From assembly GCA_026122225.1 (NCBI GenBank), contig JANEZZ010000519.1:124001-188000 (forward strand): DNA of 64,000 nucleotides. The letters are read 5' to 3'. The notes below the pieces were generated by a model. The model did not search any database, was not told the DNA's origin, and worked only from the letters and a program-made list of their open reading frames with translations. The DNA comes from Heloderma charlesbogerti (lineage: Eukaryota; Chordata; Lepidosauria; Squamata; Helodermatidae). Both the position numbers and the translations under genes were made by a program. Below, piece after piece: positions 10,174 to 22,600 of the stretch; within the stretch, counting starts at the first letter, position 1; each line of letters begins with the position of its first letter.

Positions 10174-11319
10174 GTGACTTCAGACAACTCATTATGTAAT
10201 GTTGCCCACTGTTAATAACTTCATTATCAGATATTGTGGTTGGGGTTGCAGCCATCCTGTATTATGAACTCTACATTTTAGTTGGAGCTGGGGTTGATAG
10301 TGACTTATAGCAACTCTTTAATAAACGATTTAAAGAACTGTCACCTATTCAATCTTTTATTAGTGAAATCCATCACAGATACACTGTTGTCACTGCTGTA
10401 CAATAGAGAACACATGTGTGACCAGGATAGACAATTACAGGTATTTCAAGTGAACTCATAATACTAACCGTGTCTAGATCACATGGAATCATCACATATT
10501 CATGCTGGAAGTGGACAGTACAGCAAAAGACCCTCCCCCAATATATAGCGAAGCTAAATTTAGCTCAATTTGCCTTGTCACCCAAACGAAAGCTCAACTG
10601 AAAGGAGATATGTTGTGTTAAGTTTGCTTACACACATTTGCAGTCAAGTAATGTAAAATGGAGATCCTAAACCAGGGGGTATGCGTTGAGTATTTTTCTG
10701 TCTTCATGTGCTGCACTTGGGGACACCGTAGGCGGTGGTGGTGATGGAAGGCTGGTGATACACCACCAGAACTGTCTCCCCCCATGCAGCTGTGTCCGTG
10801 AGTGGGGGGGGGTATTTTGCTTCCCATGGCTATGGATGACAGCCATTGTAGGGGGCAGCAGCAAAACCTTCCCTACCCCTGCCACAGAGTTGCACAGAGA
10901 ATCGTTGTGCTGCCCATGGTGGTTCTCTTAACAATTCACAGACCTTCCCTTCCCCCTTGCATGTGGATGATGGACATTGTGCTAGTTTTGTAATGGCATC
11001 CAAAGGGTGTCATCTTCTGGAGGTGATAGCACCTAAGTCCAGCCACTCCACCTATATACACCTGTTATGACTCACAAAATAACCGTTGACTCTCTTTAGC
11101 TAGTACTTGCTTTTGTGGGCATGCCGGCTGGCTGCTTACTCCCTCTGCTCAAGTGCGCGGGCACTTGCCTCCCACCTGAAAAGCTCTCCCAAAGCGTTTT
11201 GAAGCTGTAGAAAGCTTCATTGTTGGCGCCATCAGACTACTTAATTTTTTCCTCTTCCCTTCCCATCCCTTTTTCCTCATGTGTGCTTTCTTTTTAGACT
11301 GTAAGCCTGTGAGCTTGTT
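10174..11319. other. Intergenic, no gene seen
   Basis: The open frames at 10,618-10,993 lie in a GGTGGTGGTG/CACCACC-rich low-complexity stretch and overlap on both strands. No family resemblance was found. Confidence 0.4.
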
Positions 11320-12265
11320 TTTATTTATTTATTTATTATTAAATTTATTAATCGCCCATCTGGCTGGTCACCCAGCCACTCTGGGCGATGTACAACATAC
11401 AATAAAACAGTTTAAAACAATAAAATTCTACAATAAAAACATTTTCTAAAATACCCTAACCCACCCCAAATGCCTGCCTGAACAACCACGTTTTTAATGC
11501 ACGACGGAAGCTCATTAAAGAGGGGGCATGACAGAGTTCCCTAGGGAGGGAGTTCCACAGAGTGGGGGCCACCACAGAAAAGGCCCTCTCCCTCGTCCCC
11601 ACCAGTCTAGCTGTCCTGGCTGATGGGGCAGAGAGAAGGCCATCCGAGGCTGACCTTGTTAAGCGGCCTGTCTGGTGCTGCTGGAGGCGCTCCTTAAGAT
11701 AGGCTGGGCCAGAACCATAGAGGGTTTTAAAGGTCAAAACCAACACCTTGAATTTGGCCCAGAAAACAACTGGTAACCAGTGCAACTCCTTCAGCACTGG
11801 AGTGATGTGATCTCGCCGGCGGCTGCCTTTAATCAGGCGAGCCGCCGCGTTCTGTACCAGCTGCAGCTTCCGAACCGTCTTCAAGGGTAACCTCACGTAG
11901 AGCGCATTACAGTAGTCTAAACGAGAGGAGACCAGGGCATGTACTACCGATGGGAGCAGATGGTCAGGAAGGAAGGGGCGCAACCGCCGTATCAGATGGA
12001 GTTGATACAGCGCTGTCCGGCTCACAGCTGACACCTGAGCCTCCATGGACAGCTGGGAGTCCAAAATGACCCCCAGGCTGCAGACCTGGTCTTTCAAGGG
12101 TAGCCGTATCCCATTCAACACCAGGTCAACATCCCCCAGCCTCCTCTTGTCTCCTTGTCAGGGTTCAGCTTCAGCTTATTGCTCCCCATCCAGCCACTCA
12201 CCGTCTCCAGACATTTGGACAGGGATTCTACGGCCAACCTTGGTGAAGCTTTGAATGAGAGGTAG
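11320..12265 (-). mobile_element. L2-type LINE, 3' part of reverse transcriptase
   Basis: The - strand encodes the C-terminal half of a CR1/L2-clade RT. An open frame of 221 codons (12,121-11,456) includes LDYCNALYVRLPLKT, QLVQNAAARLIKG, LKELHWLPV and LWNSLPREL. A frame-shifted upstream piece at 12,250-12,130 carries YLSFKASP and GSNKLKLNPDKE. The 3' end is a TATT-rich tail at 11,320-11,340. The element is 5' truncated just after the position where the catalytic YADD motif would be, and is joined there to a duplicated CpG-island fragment. Confidence 0.88.
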
Positions 12266-12267
12266 AG

Positions 12268-12385
12268 CCGGCCAGGTAAAGAAGGGTGGCCTCGGCCCAG
12301 TGTCGCCGAGGGGATGGCGCAGGGTCGGGTCAGAAGGGTCGTGCCCCATCGCCAGGATGCTCTGGCCACCGTGCCTCGAGAGGTT
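12268..12385 (+). repeat. Duplicated CpG-island fragment, copy A
   Basis: About 118 bp nearly identical to 12,902-13,010: GCCGGCCAGGTAAAG, GTGGCCTCGGCCCAGTGTCG, TCGGGTCAGAAGGG and CCACCGTGCCTCGAG all occur in order. Copy A has CpG to TpG/CpA type changes (GGATGGCGCAGGG against GGACGGCGCGGGG) and a 9 bp GGATGCTCT insertion. It directly abuts the truncated 5' end of the L2 LINE. Confidence 0.85.
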
Positions 12386-12626
12386 TTGGCTTGTTTTATT
12401 GGCTGCATGTAAGTGGCCCACTCCAGGGTGGTGGTGGTGATCACTACCACCACCAGCAGTTAAACCCAAATGGGTTGATATGGTTGCTTTGATCACACCA
12501 AGGGAGTGGAACCTGTAGAGCTGCACAGAACTCTTTGTCCATCAGGCAGTCATTCTGTGCAACCGAGAAGCTTGCGCTTTTCCCAACAACCAGCACAGGC
12601 CATTCAATTATTTGGGATCCGATGTT

Positions 12627-12652
12627 TCTCTCTCTCTCTCTCTCTCTCTCTC
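12627..12652 (+). repeat. (CT)n microsatellite
   Basis: About thirteen CT units just upstream of the CpG island. Confidence 0.95.
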
Positions 12653-12719
12653 AGGGTTCATGCACCCACAGCATGATGAGAAAGCTTGCAACTCAGCAGA
12701 AAACAGCTGCTCAAAGAGT

Positions 12720-13340
12720 CTCCGCGGTGGGGAGGGACGCGAGGCCCCTTCGGGTTCAGGAAAAGTTAACTGGGGCAGAGGTGGCGGCTCGGAGGTCGAG
12801 ACTCCCCCCGCTGGCCCCGCCTCGGGGTGGGAAAGGCCCGAGGGAGTTCCTTCGGGACGGCCAGACCTGCAGCTTGGCTGTTCGTCGCCCCGACGCAGAA
12901 AGCCGGCCAGGTAAAGGAGGGTGGCCTCGGCCCAGTGTCGCCGAGGGGACGGCGCGGGGTCGGGTCAGAAGGGCCGTGCCCCATCGCCATGGCCACCGTG
13001 CCTCGAGCAGCCCGCCCCCTAAGCGAGGGCGGCGGCGGCGCGCACAACGCGGAGCATCGCCTTTCTCGAGGATTACGCGCAACTCCCTTTCACGCGGGGA
13101 AGTTACACCCCGCCCCTTTCCCACGATTGCACAGCCGGGGAGCGCGGGCTGAGGTTCCCTTTTAGCAGGTAAAGCACGTGCGAAAGCGAGCCGCGGAACT
13201 CCCCTTGCGCTGAAGCGCTCGGCGACACGCCCCCCTCGCTTGGGTTTCTGGCTCCTTTGAAACGCCACGAGGATTTCCCCATCATCTTCCCCCTTCCCGT
13301 GGACTCTGCGTTGCTGCCGCGAGGGGGCCTCTTCCTCACA
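12720..13340 (+). promoter_or_regulatory. CpG island, probable TMEM205-like promoter
   Basis: About 600 bp of GC-rich sequence dense in CpG, unlike the AT-rich surroundings. It is the only such island upstream of the TMEM205-like coding exons on the + strand, so it is the likely promoter and untranslated first exon. A plausible first-exon donor is CAG then GTAAAG at 13,168. The matching acceptor would be the AAAACAG at 15,360, 70 bp before the start codon. A non-coding 5' exon is an inference. Confidence 0.6.
12902..13010 (+). repeat. Duplicated CpG-island fragment, copy B (presumed original)
   Basis: This copy lies within the CpG island and keeps more CpG dinucleotides than copy A at 12,268-12,385, suggesting it is the parent and is protected from methylation-driven decay. 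Confidence 0.8.
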
Positions 13341-15360
13341 GCACGGAATGTATTTCAGACAGTCTATTTGCAGCGAAAATGCTTCCTTTGCATGCTCTCC
13401 AGTTGCGCTTATGGATCGCTTGATTAGGGTATCGCAGAAAATCGCATTTGAATTTGTACCTCTTCAGTGTTACTTCTTTCGAATCTACTTATTTAGAGGG
13501 TAACAACGCTTATTTTCTTGTCTTGGAATATGATCAGAAAGCTTCGTTGGCGTACTGCTGGGATTTTGAAATTCTACAAATTGTTGTGGCTGGGTGGGTT
13601 TGTGGGTGAGTGAGGGTAAATTTGAGTGACACACTGAAAAAGACACAGATGTTAAACAGAGTATTTCCTGATGGGTAGGGGAGTGCAAGTTTTGAAGTGA
13701 ATAGCTCCGTAATTGTAAGTCACCAAACCTTTTTGAAATATCTTTGGTGACGCTCCTTGGTCATGCTCCCTCTTCTGAGCATCCATGACTCTCTCAGACA
13801 GGACACATCCATCCTAAAGAGATCAACAGTGCAATTTTCTGCATATCTACCCATTGATTTCAATGAGGGTTACTCCTAGATAAGTGGGTATAGAACTGCA
13901 GCCTAAGAGATGTAACATTTTCCTATTCTTTGAATATCATGTTTATACAAGGAGTAAGGTTGTAATGTACTCGGTTCGGTATTATTAGTACAGAACCAAG
14001 AATTAGCAGTTATTCTGTATTCATTTATCCAGAGTAAGAGTGTTCTAGTGTGTTTCTCTACTACTAATTCCCCTGCCTTGTGGAAAAACCGCCACTCCAA
14101 TCAGCCCTTGCTTGCTTTCCCTGCATATTCTGTTCAGCATTCTGTTCAGATCAGGATTCATTGCCCTGGGGAAAATACTTTGCTGCTTCATTTCGCTGGC
14201 AGGAAGCATTTCCTTTTGCAAGGGGCATGTTGCTGCAATCTACTTTCTTTTGCTGTAGGAGGTGGGTGATCATTACCACTTTTGTTAAGCAACCCCCAGT
14301 AACGATCTACACTTGTGGATTCTTCACCTGGAAGTCTTTAACAGAAAAGTGTGCTTTTGGTAACTGCTTGTAAGGGGATGGGCTAGGATAGCTGCAGGGC
14401 ATTTGCAAGGCAATTATTGAATATTTCTGTTATTTTATTGCTCTGTGTGGCTTTCTAGATAGCAGTGGTGGAAGTGGGGTCCTGCTAGCCCTCACCAGTC
14501 TCTGGCCCATACTAAGGGCTCTATTATGCTAGTTGGGCCCTCTGTGTTATAATGTTCCCCGCATGGAAGGTGCTTCTCTGTAGCAATTAATGTGTTAACC
14601 ACATGGTGACAGTCACACATGGGTGTTTGAGCTTGTGCACCTAGGCTGAAAAGCCACAGTAAGCCATCGTACCCCAACACAGCTCTTGCGGTAATTTTGT
14701 GATGTCTGAAGGGGCCATTGTAATTTCAACACAATGGGATAGCAGCTACATTACCTATAAATAGATAACATCCTACTTCCTCCAGCCTCAGCGTTGACTA
14801 AGGGTGAGAAACTGCTTGAAGCAATGAAGTAGCTGCCCTCCACTATAATTTGAATTCTATGGGATAAATGCTGCAAAAAAATCTGAGTGTTAGTCCTAAA
14901 TATGCAGCCCACATCCCACTGCACTGTTAATGGTTCCAGATGTTGTCTGAAGCCTCTAAAATGTGAACCTGACTTTATGTTGGCATATGGTAAGTCGATC
15001 TAACCATCTTTTTTATCAATCCACTCAGAAGGGGAGGTTAGGAGTGTCACTGTTCACAGATGGCTCCAAATGAGTTTCTCTTGGGAACCCTGAGCTTGAA
15101 CTTTGTTAAGTATTATTAGCTGATCTATTTTAATTTAATTCCTTCACAGCATCCAGCAAGGGATGTGCGGCTCCTTGGGAAATGCATACCTCTAAGAAAA
15201 ATGGTATCGTTGCTGCTGATGAAATAATAATAATTTTACTACTACTTCTTCTTCTTCATTTACAGTAATCACACTTTAATTCTGGGGAGGACTTTTCTGT
15301 AATACATTGAATACCGAAGCTAAAACAATTTTCTGTTGCCTCTTGGTGTCTCTAAAACAG
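13341..15360. other. Probable 5' intron of the TMEM205-like gene
   Basis: No coding exon was found between the CpG island and the first coding exon. A weak TAAGYCCCATT-type MITE remnant lies at 13,825-13,905 (CCCATTGATTTCAATGAGGG core). Otherwise I see nothing. Confidence 0.45.
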
Positions 15361-15429
15361 GTGAAATAAGAGAAGCTTCCAAGAAGTTTGGCCACAGGTG
15401 CTGCAAGTGACTACCTGCCTTGAAGTACC

Positions 15430-17440
15430 ATGTCCACAGATACTGACCTCTCAATCTTGGTGAAAGTGCTCCACCTGGTTTTCCTTTCGACTTTCTGGGG
15501 AATGCAGATATGGGTCACTTTTATATCCAGTAGGTTGGATCTGCTCAACAATCCATTCCCTGTACACACAGGCTCAAAGGCCAAATTAATTATAGTGCTT
15601 TCATCCTTTAGTAGGATTTGGAGGAAATTCAGCATATTTGGAGAAAAGGGATTGCTACAGCCATATGACCATGGCATATATTACAAATTTAGAATACTCG
15701 GAGGGTAACCTCTCTAAGCCTATAACTTGGCTGTATGTGTGTGGATTGGGCAAATAGGGATAATGGCACAGTGGATAACAGAAAGATTTAAATTCTGGAT
15801 TGGTGAATTTATATTGCTGGGTCCCAGAGGGGGCCTGCTCATGTGAAGGTGGAAGCCACAAAGTATGAAAATCCTTTGTGTACTCCCTAAAAAACAAGCA
15901 CAATCCAATGGCCGCTAAACAGCGTCTAGACAGCCATAGGATTTTTCTGTTTCTGGGAATGGAGCCAGAGCTCCCAAGTTCGGTTCGCAGAAACCATGCT
16001 CCCTGCCCCCTCCCCTGCCTCCCTGTAGGCAGCACGGTTTGTCCCTGGCTCTGCACTCATAAGAGCAGCGCAGAGCAAGCAAAAAGAGGGCATTCCTGGG
16101 GGCAGGGAGGAGACCATGAAGCGCCATTACAATGTTTCATATGCGCCATCTGGCCTCCCCCACCCCGCTCTGACATGCCCCAACTAGACAGCCGAAATCG
16201 ACCATCTAGCTGCAAATGCAGCATGCCCTCCCTATATTGGATAGCTGTCTGCCTCCCAAGTTTGGAGGCAGCCGACTATCCCCATAGGATTGTGTCCTAA
16301 AAGAAGTCCAATTCTGCAGTAAGAAGAGATGAGCCAAACCTGCACATACCTGGTTATTTTGTACCCGGGATAAAACATTATAAAAATGTGTCATTTAAAA
16401 ATGTATTTTTAGAATAGACATGGGATGGGGATAGGTTATTTCAGTGACCCAATTCCTTTGTGCACTTGCAGGTTTTGTGATGGGCAATAATCTCTCACGA
16501 CAGACATTCAGATTCATTCAGAGTTTCCTCTTCCCCTATTACTTCCACGTTGGCTCCGCGTGCGCTTTCATCAACCTGACGATATTTGCTATGTGTCATC
16601 CCAGCGAGCTTCTCAATGAGGAAGAAACCATGCAGGTAACAGGTTCCCTCTTTAAAAGATATGCAGTAAGTGTTCAATAAGTGAACTTTTGTTGTCTGCC
16701 GTACTTCTTTGTTACACAGTCTCTGTGATGGCATGCGCGCCTAACAGAGAAGTGGTTAGATGAGATGCCATTGAGAATTAGTAGCAGGACATTCTGGGTC
16801 TATGCAAAGAACTTTCAGCGGCTTCCCAGCTATCACCGCAACTACCACCACTTCTGTTAGGACCCATACACTAGCTGAAATGAGGTTAGCAAAGATTGAT
16901 TGACTTCCTGTGGGATGATACCCCTTGCACAGAAGTAAAACCAGCGTTAGCCCCAATTTGAAAGTATAATGGCAGGATCCACTCACTAGCTTGTGTCTGT
17001 AGCTCATCTGCATTGCTACTGGTTCAGAGACTTATGCCAGCCATAAACCCAAATAGGATTCCTGAGTGAAGAGTGCAACACATACTGCTTTATATTCCCT
17101 AACTATAAAAATTCCCAGCATAACTGTCTTTCCTTTCCAGATTACAGTCTTCTTCATTTGTGTCATAGTTGCTGCTCTAAATGCTCAGTGGTTTGGGCAA
17201 GTGACTTCGGACATTATGGCTGAAATGCATCTGATTGAGCAAAGTTATGGCTTAGGAGGGGATACTGGGTTGTTCTCAAACAAATCCCTTATACAGCTGC
17301 GTCAACTGGATTCTAGTTACAAGGAGCTGACAAACAGACTAAGCATCTACCATGGCTTCTCTTCCCTTTGCAACCTGTGCTGCATTGCATGCAATGGCTT
17401 GAGTCTCTACTATATGGCTGCTCACCTATCAGCACTATAA
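15430..17440 (+). CDS. TMEM205: TMEM205-like multi-pass membrane protein
   Basis: Three coding exons join in frame: 15,430-15,529, 16,472-16,635 and 17,141-17,440, giving 187 aa against 189 in human TMEM205. Donors are A/GTAGGT and CAG/GTAACA; acceptors are TTGCAG and TTCCAG. Family landmarks are VHL-type residues followed by WGMQIWVTFIS near 15-33, QSFLFPYYFHVGSACAFINL around 45-65, ALNAQW near 100, and the C-terminal YHGFSSLCNL block. Four hydrophobic segments lie at about 10-32, 48-72, 88-106 and 163-185. The family is a DUF4149-type protein of secretory or plasma membranes; human TMEM205 has been linked to cisplatin resistance, but its basic role is poorly known. The start ATG is the first in the exon and lies just after a good acceptor. 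The gene converges on TTC4. It may be a reptilian paralogue and not the strict TMEM205 orthologue, because human TMEM205 lies on another chromosome from TTC4. Confidence 0.9.
15893..16297. mobile_element. Long PIF/Harbinger-like MITE (family L) in TMEM205-like intron 1
   Basis: Left part CACAATCCAATGGCCGCTAAAC, right part CCATAGGATTGTGTCC followed by TAA. The interior has the family features: GCAGCACGGT block, GACAGCCGAAATCGACCATC and GGAGGCAGCCGACTATCC. Confidence 0.7.
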
Positions 17441-17823
17441 TCACAAGGATTAAATAACCCCAGTGACAGCTCTGGCCTTGCATGGGCATGTTTGTGAAAA
17501 TATGGACTACAATAGTTTGTTTAAGCCATGCTCTGAGCTGCTATAGAGCTCTCCCACAGAAGACTCGCATGCCGTTGAGTCCCCGCGCTAAAAAATCTCT
17601 TGAGCAATTACTGGGTTAGCAGTCAATGCACTAACTGACCTTTCATGGAACTCTGAGCTCCTGGTTGATCAATAAGACTTCTCACAATATAAATATTGAA
17701 CAAACTATTTGGTCAGACAGTTTTGAGAGGGTGATGCACCTAGAACAATTTAGTGCCACCAAAATACTTACTTGATCATGTACCATCTTGTTTTTAACTT
17801 CCTAAGTCAGGGTAGGCAACATG

Positions 17824-17837
17824 CCCCCCCCCCCCCC
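17824..17837 (+). repeat. Poly(C) run
   Basis: About fourteen C in a row, downstream of the TMEM205-like stop codon. Confidence 0.9.
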
Positions 17838-18029
17838 GCCACCACAAAGCTGTTCGTAGCATCACAGTATACATCTCAGTACTGCATTGGAAGAAACGCA
17901 TCTAATGCTGCAAAAACGACCAAGTTTTAAAACGTACTGACTACGTAAAATACTTCAAAAATGATATACCAAAATATGGAGTGATAGTATTGGTAGAGTG
18001 TGAAGACAGGTATTTGATATATTGTTATC

Positions 18030-18360
18030 ACTCTAGAAAAGGGGTGATGAACCTCTTTCAGCCCAAGGGCTGAATTCCATTTTGGAGAAGATCTCGAGGG
18101 CTGCATTCTAGTGGTGGGCAAGGCCAAAAGTATAAGGGGTGGGGCCAAAATACCAGCTTATTTTAATTTAAAGCTCTTGCTGCAAGTAAATAAGACTTTT
18201 AAAAGGCTTTTCAAACTTTTAGAATGGGGGCGGGGACAGCACAAAAGCCAGGAAACCACCAAATGATTGGTGATTGGGGGAAAGGGGGTGTGGCCATCTG
18301 GGGAACCCTACAGCGTGACCCAGGCGGGCAGGAGTGGGCCCCCAGGCCTGAGGTATTTCA
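18030..18360. repeat. Possible hAT-like remnant
   Basis: TGATGAACCTCTTTCAGCCCA and GGGCTGCATTCTAGTGGTGG resemble words of the element at 51,862-52,085. No clear termini or target duplication were found. Confidence 0.3.
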
Positions 18361-18515
18361 CCCATAGAATAGCAGGTTGGAAGGGGCCTATAAAACCATT
18401 GGGTCCAACCCCCTGCTCAATGCAAGAATCCAAGTCAAAGCATCCCTGACAGGCAGCTGTCCAGCTTCATCTTGAATGCCTCCAGTGTGAGAGAGCCCAC
18501 CACCTCCCTAGGTGC
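18361..18515 (-). mobile_element. CR1-like LINE 3' fragment
   Basis: Same blocks as 983-1,290 (GTTGGAAGGGGCCT, CCAACCCCCTGCTCAATGCA, GAATGCCTCCAGTGTGAGAGAG), cut at both ends. Confidence 0.75.
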
Positions 18516-18660
18516 GATCATCTTATCAAGCATTCTGTTTAGCATCCAACCAGCCTGTGGGAAACCCCCAAGTAGGACATGAGTGCAATAGCACTCTCCC
18601 GTTCATGTTCCACAGCAACTGATATACAGAGGCAGCATATAGCTATCCGGACATCTGCAA
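18516..18660 (+). repeat. Interspersed repeat R3, partial copy
   Basis: Words CATTCTGTTTAGCATCCAACCAGC, GTAGGACATGAGTGCAATAGC and CACAGCAACTGATATACAGAGG correspond to 36,160-36,640. The class is unknown to me; the family is common in reptiles. Confidence 0.5.
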
Positions 18661-19651
18661 ATTACTATATTACTAATTATAGTTAAGTAACAGGGAGGGA
18701 GAAGAGGCTGAAGCCACAAAGTGAAGCAGTTGGGTAGATATGAAAAATGCACTTCTTCCAGAAATTAAATCTTAATTTAGAACATATGAAATGTGTTTGA
18801 CTGCATCTCCTTTTTAAAGTTATTCCCTCCCCACCATAGGTTAGTTTAATCTTAGCAGAGCAAAAAGTCAGTAAAACTGCAAAGCTTTCAACAAAGGGCT
18901 TCACGTTCCTTTGTTGAAGAGCACAAGGCAGTTGTAAGTAAGCCATAGCTATGCTTTCATCTCTGCAGCTGTGAGCAAGCAGACATTCTTATCTATTGAT
19001 CTGCATGAATCTGCTGGACAGTAAGAGGAGGGCAGGCAACTAGGTGAATCCACACATTCCAAACCTTCTTAAACCGAAACTGTTAGCTCCAGCTGTAGCA
19101 TTGGATATAAGTAGCGCAGATGTTCCCCATACCCCAAATATGATGAATGTATGACACCTACCACTATAAAACCAATGTTCATTGCCCCAGTTGGTCTCTT
19201 AAGTGGAAGCCCTGATGAAATTAACGATTTATCGTAACTAGCGTACTTTGAAAACTAAGTTGATTTTCAAACCAAGAATCGCTTCTCTCAAGCAAATCTC
19301 AGTATTTTATATTTTAACAATCAAGATGGGAAACATATGATCAATTTTGTTCCATTCCTTTACTTGTAAGAAAAGGTGAATAAGGAGGCGTATTCACCCA
19401 ATTGATTATGTAATACAAAATTTAAATAAAAATGTTAGCGCTAATTCTGCAGATAATGTCATTCCTTTTCAGGGGAGTAAGTGTGTATACGCCAGGACTA
19501 GCAGGACAAAGTTCTAATACGTTGTTATCTTGATTGTAGTAAAAGGAAATACGTACAAAATCTTCCAGTCTTTCAAATTTATAAATCTGAAGAGGGCTAT
19601 CGCCTTATGTGCTGTTCTTGTTGTTTTTTTAAATTAAGAGTTCATTCTCAT
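18661..19651. other. 3' flank of TTC4, no further gene seen
   Basis: AT-rich. No AATAAA on the - strand was identified close after the TTC4 stop, so the TTC4 polyadenylation site is not placed. Confidence 0.4.
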
Positions 19652-22600
19652 TCACTTTAATCGGTGAACCTTCTTCCCAAAGAAGTAGTTTTTAGAAAAA
19701 GGAGCCAGTTTTACCAAAACCCAAAAGGTGGGAGTTCCAGCTCTTATGAAGTACCTGCAAAAACATGATTTAAGTCACCCTTTAGTCTTCGCTCCCCACA
19801 GATTTTAACATTCAAAAAAATGTATCTGCTGTTGTTTATGTGTGCTTGTTGCACCACAATCACTATCCCATTCCCACTGCTTGCCTCCCTTCCCATGGAA
19901 GCCACCACTCTAATTTTAGAGGTTAGATTTTCAACCCAGGATTAGGATAGAACAGAAATATGAACAAGATACTCCAACTGTTGAAACAAACTAATGCCAG
20001 TTCAGTTGGAAAAAGATGTCCTCATTGTGATCCATGACATTCTAGAAGTTCAGGGAACTGCACTAAGGCTGCAATCCTATGGGGATAGGGGGCCGCCTCC
20101 GAACTCGGAGGCGTCCGCCTATCCAATGCAGAGCAGGAGAAGCACAGAGGGGATCATTCCCTCCATGCTTCTCCTGCCCTGCATTTGCAGTTAGACAGCT
20201 GATTTTAGCTGTCTAGCAGCAGGAAGGCGGAGCGGGGGAGGAGGCTTCCAGATGACACATAGGATGTGTTGTACTGGTATTTCCGCCTTCCCCACCCCGA
20301 AACGCCCCCTGGAATGCCCTGTTTTGGCCACTGCGCTCCTCTTCTGAGCATGGGGCCATTCCGCGCTGCCTATGAGGCAGCGCAGAAGAGAAGGAAGGTC
20401 AGTTCTCTGGGAACTGACCTTGGAGCGCAGGCTCCAAGGTTGGATCCCAGAAAACCACATATCCTATGGCCGTCTAGCTGCTGCCTAGCAACCATAGGAT
20501 TGCTCCCTAAGTTATGTTTTTTAAGTTTAGGTTCTGATTTTCAACAAATGGTTAGCCAGAAAGACTACACTGCCTTGTTCACGCAGTGACTATGTTTTGC
20601 CATACCATTCAGAAACTGCTATGTCCAGGGCTGGCCCCAGCATGACAAGACTGTAGTAAAATGCATAAGCTAAACTGGAGCTGATGTCCACCCAGATTAG
20701 AAGCTCTACAACATATGTGTATAAGAAGATTACTGTATTCCTCTGATATACTTATTAATAGCAGGATCTGTTGAATGGCAGTGATTAATGTGTTAGACCA
20801 CTCTTACAAAGAGAAACGGATTCTTAGTTTTAAGAGTGAACCCTATTCATTCAACATTATATACTTGTTGTTTTGAGGAGAAAAATTCATAATGAACAGC
20901 CCCTAGTTCAGTATCTCACCTTTGGTGCTGCAGCGCTTTTAGCAATGTGGTTTCTGTGTCTATCTGGTATATCTCTCCTCTTTCTTCATCCTCATAATAA
21001 AGCTGTGCAATTTAATGAAAGAAACAAACAAAATTTAACATGTGAATAAGCACAAGCAATACTACCTTTAATGCTTCCTAAGGGCGCAATCCTATGCATG
21101 TTTAGACAGAAGAAAATCCTACAACTCCCAGCATGCCCCAGCCAGCCTAACTGGCTGGGTCATACTGGGAGATGTAAGACCTTTTTCTGTTTAAACATGC
21201 ATAGGATTGCACCCTAAGACATTTATACAGGTCAAACAGCAGAGCATCTGCAACACTAACAAGCAATCAGTCAACTAATGAGAAGCCCAAGAACCTTTTA
21301 ACTGCTTTGGTTTGTCACTATCATTTATTTGGGTTGGTGCGGGGTGTGAAATTAAATAGAACAGTGATTGTGGTGAAACCTTCTGATAAGAGATCATTCT
21401 GTTAAAAAAGAAATTCCATCTTAAAGGAAAAGTCTGAAGTGTGATAGCATGCCCTGCTGCTGAAATACATCGGCTACAGAGAACACTCTTTCCCAATAAT
21501 AGGATGTGGAGACTTCTCCCTGAAGCATGCCTCTCATCAAAAGCCTACTGCTAAAAGGTCAATTATAGACAGTTTCCTAATATAAAGTGTTCCCAACAGC
21601 ACATTACACTTCTTCCTATTTCAGGGAATGACAAACATAGCCTGGGAACTACTAAAAATAACAACCAAATTCATCCCACAGGGAACTCTGTTTATTTCCT
21701 CAAGCTGTTCCACTGCAATACATCAGACTCAAGATTGCTTTCTGGAGTAGTTCCTTCTAAGGCCGATTTTTACAATACATGGGAATACAATTACAAGAAG
21801 GCGGGAATTTTTTAGAAAGATCCTTTTCACCACCTTGGCTAATTTTTAAGACTTGTTCATACTATGAAACTGCTCTGGGAGCCTTGATACTATGCTGATC
21901 GAGACTGCATATTATTGCTGTAATTTCTTTATTTCTTAAGTGCCTGCGATGTGCCTTACACAATATGTACATAGAATTTAAATACATCCTTTCCCCAGAG
22001 GGCTCAGTCTAGACTAAACAGGATAGAAGGTAATCAGACAACACAGAAAAAAAGAACAAACACGATAAATATGAACATATACAACTGAAAGTAAACACAG
22101 AAAATTAATCTAAAAGTACTCCGAACTGTATGCAATTCAGTTGGGCACAATCCTATGCATGTTTAGACAGAAAACAACTACAACTCCCAGCATTCCCTAG
22201 ACAACATGGATGGCTAATTACTAGACTATCCATGCCCGGGGTGGTGGTGGTGGGGAAGACAAATACCAGGTGCGGTTTCCTACCTCTAGTTCACTGGGAA
22301 TATATTTTCTTTCTATATCCCAGGGAGGTGGCTCTTCAAACATGACCATTAAATGGTCAATAAATCTGAAATACAAGATGCATCTTGTTATTCTCCTGGA
22401 CATTAGTAGTGCACAACTGTTCAGCTTCAACAGCTATTGCAGCTGAAGACAGGGCGATGCCCTTGTAATCTAAGGAAACATTGCTTCATAAATGGCTGCT
22501 CTTCAATGTATTTCTATTAAGTCTTCAATGCTTTGTTATTGTAGGCACACTTGGAGGAAGATCATAAATCCTTTCTCTCTTATTTGAGATTAAGATCACA

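Noticed and set aside
11456..12121. Host gene encoding a 221 aa protein on the - strand
   Set aside because: The protein is the C-terminal part of an L2-clade reverse transcriptase and the locus has a LINE 3' tail.
12535..13152. Open frame of 205 codons (and overlapping frames on both strands) at 12.5-13.3 kb
   Set aside because: The frames lie in a CpG island, where stop codons are rare in all frames. Several overlap on both strands and none shows a family signal.
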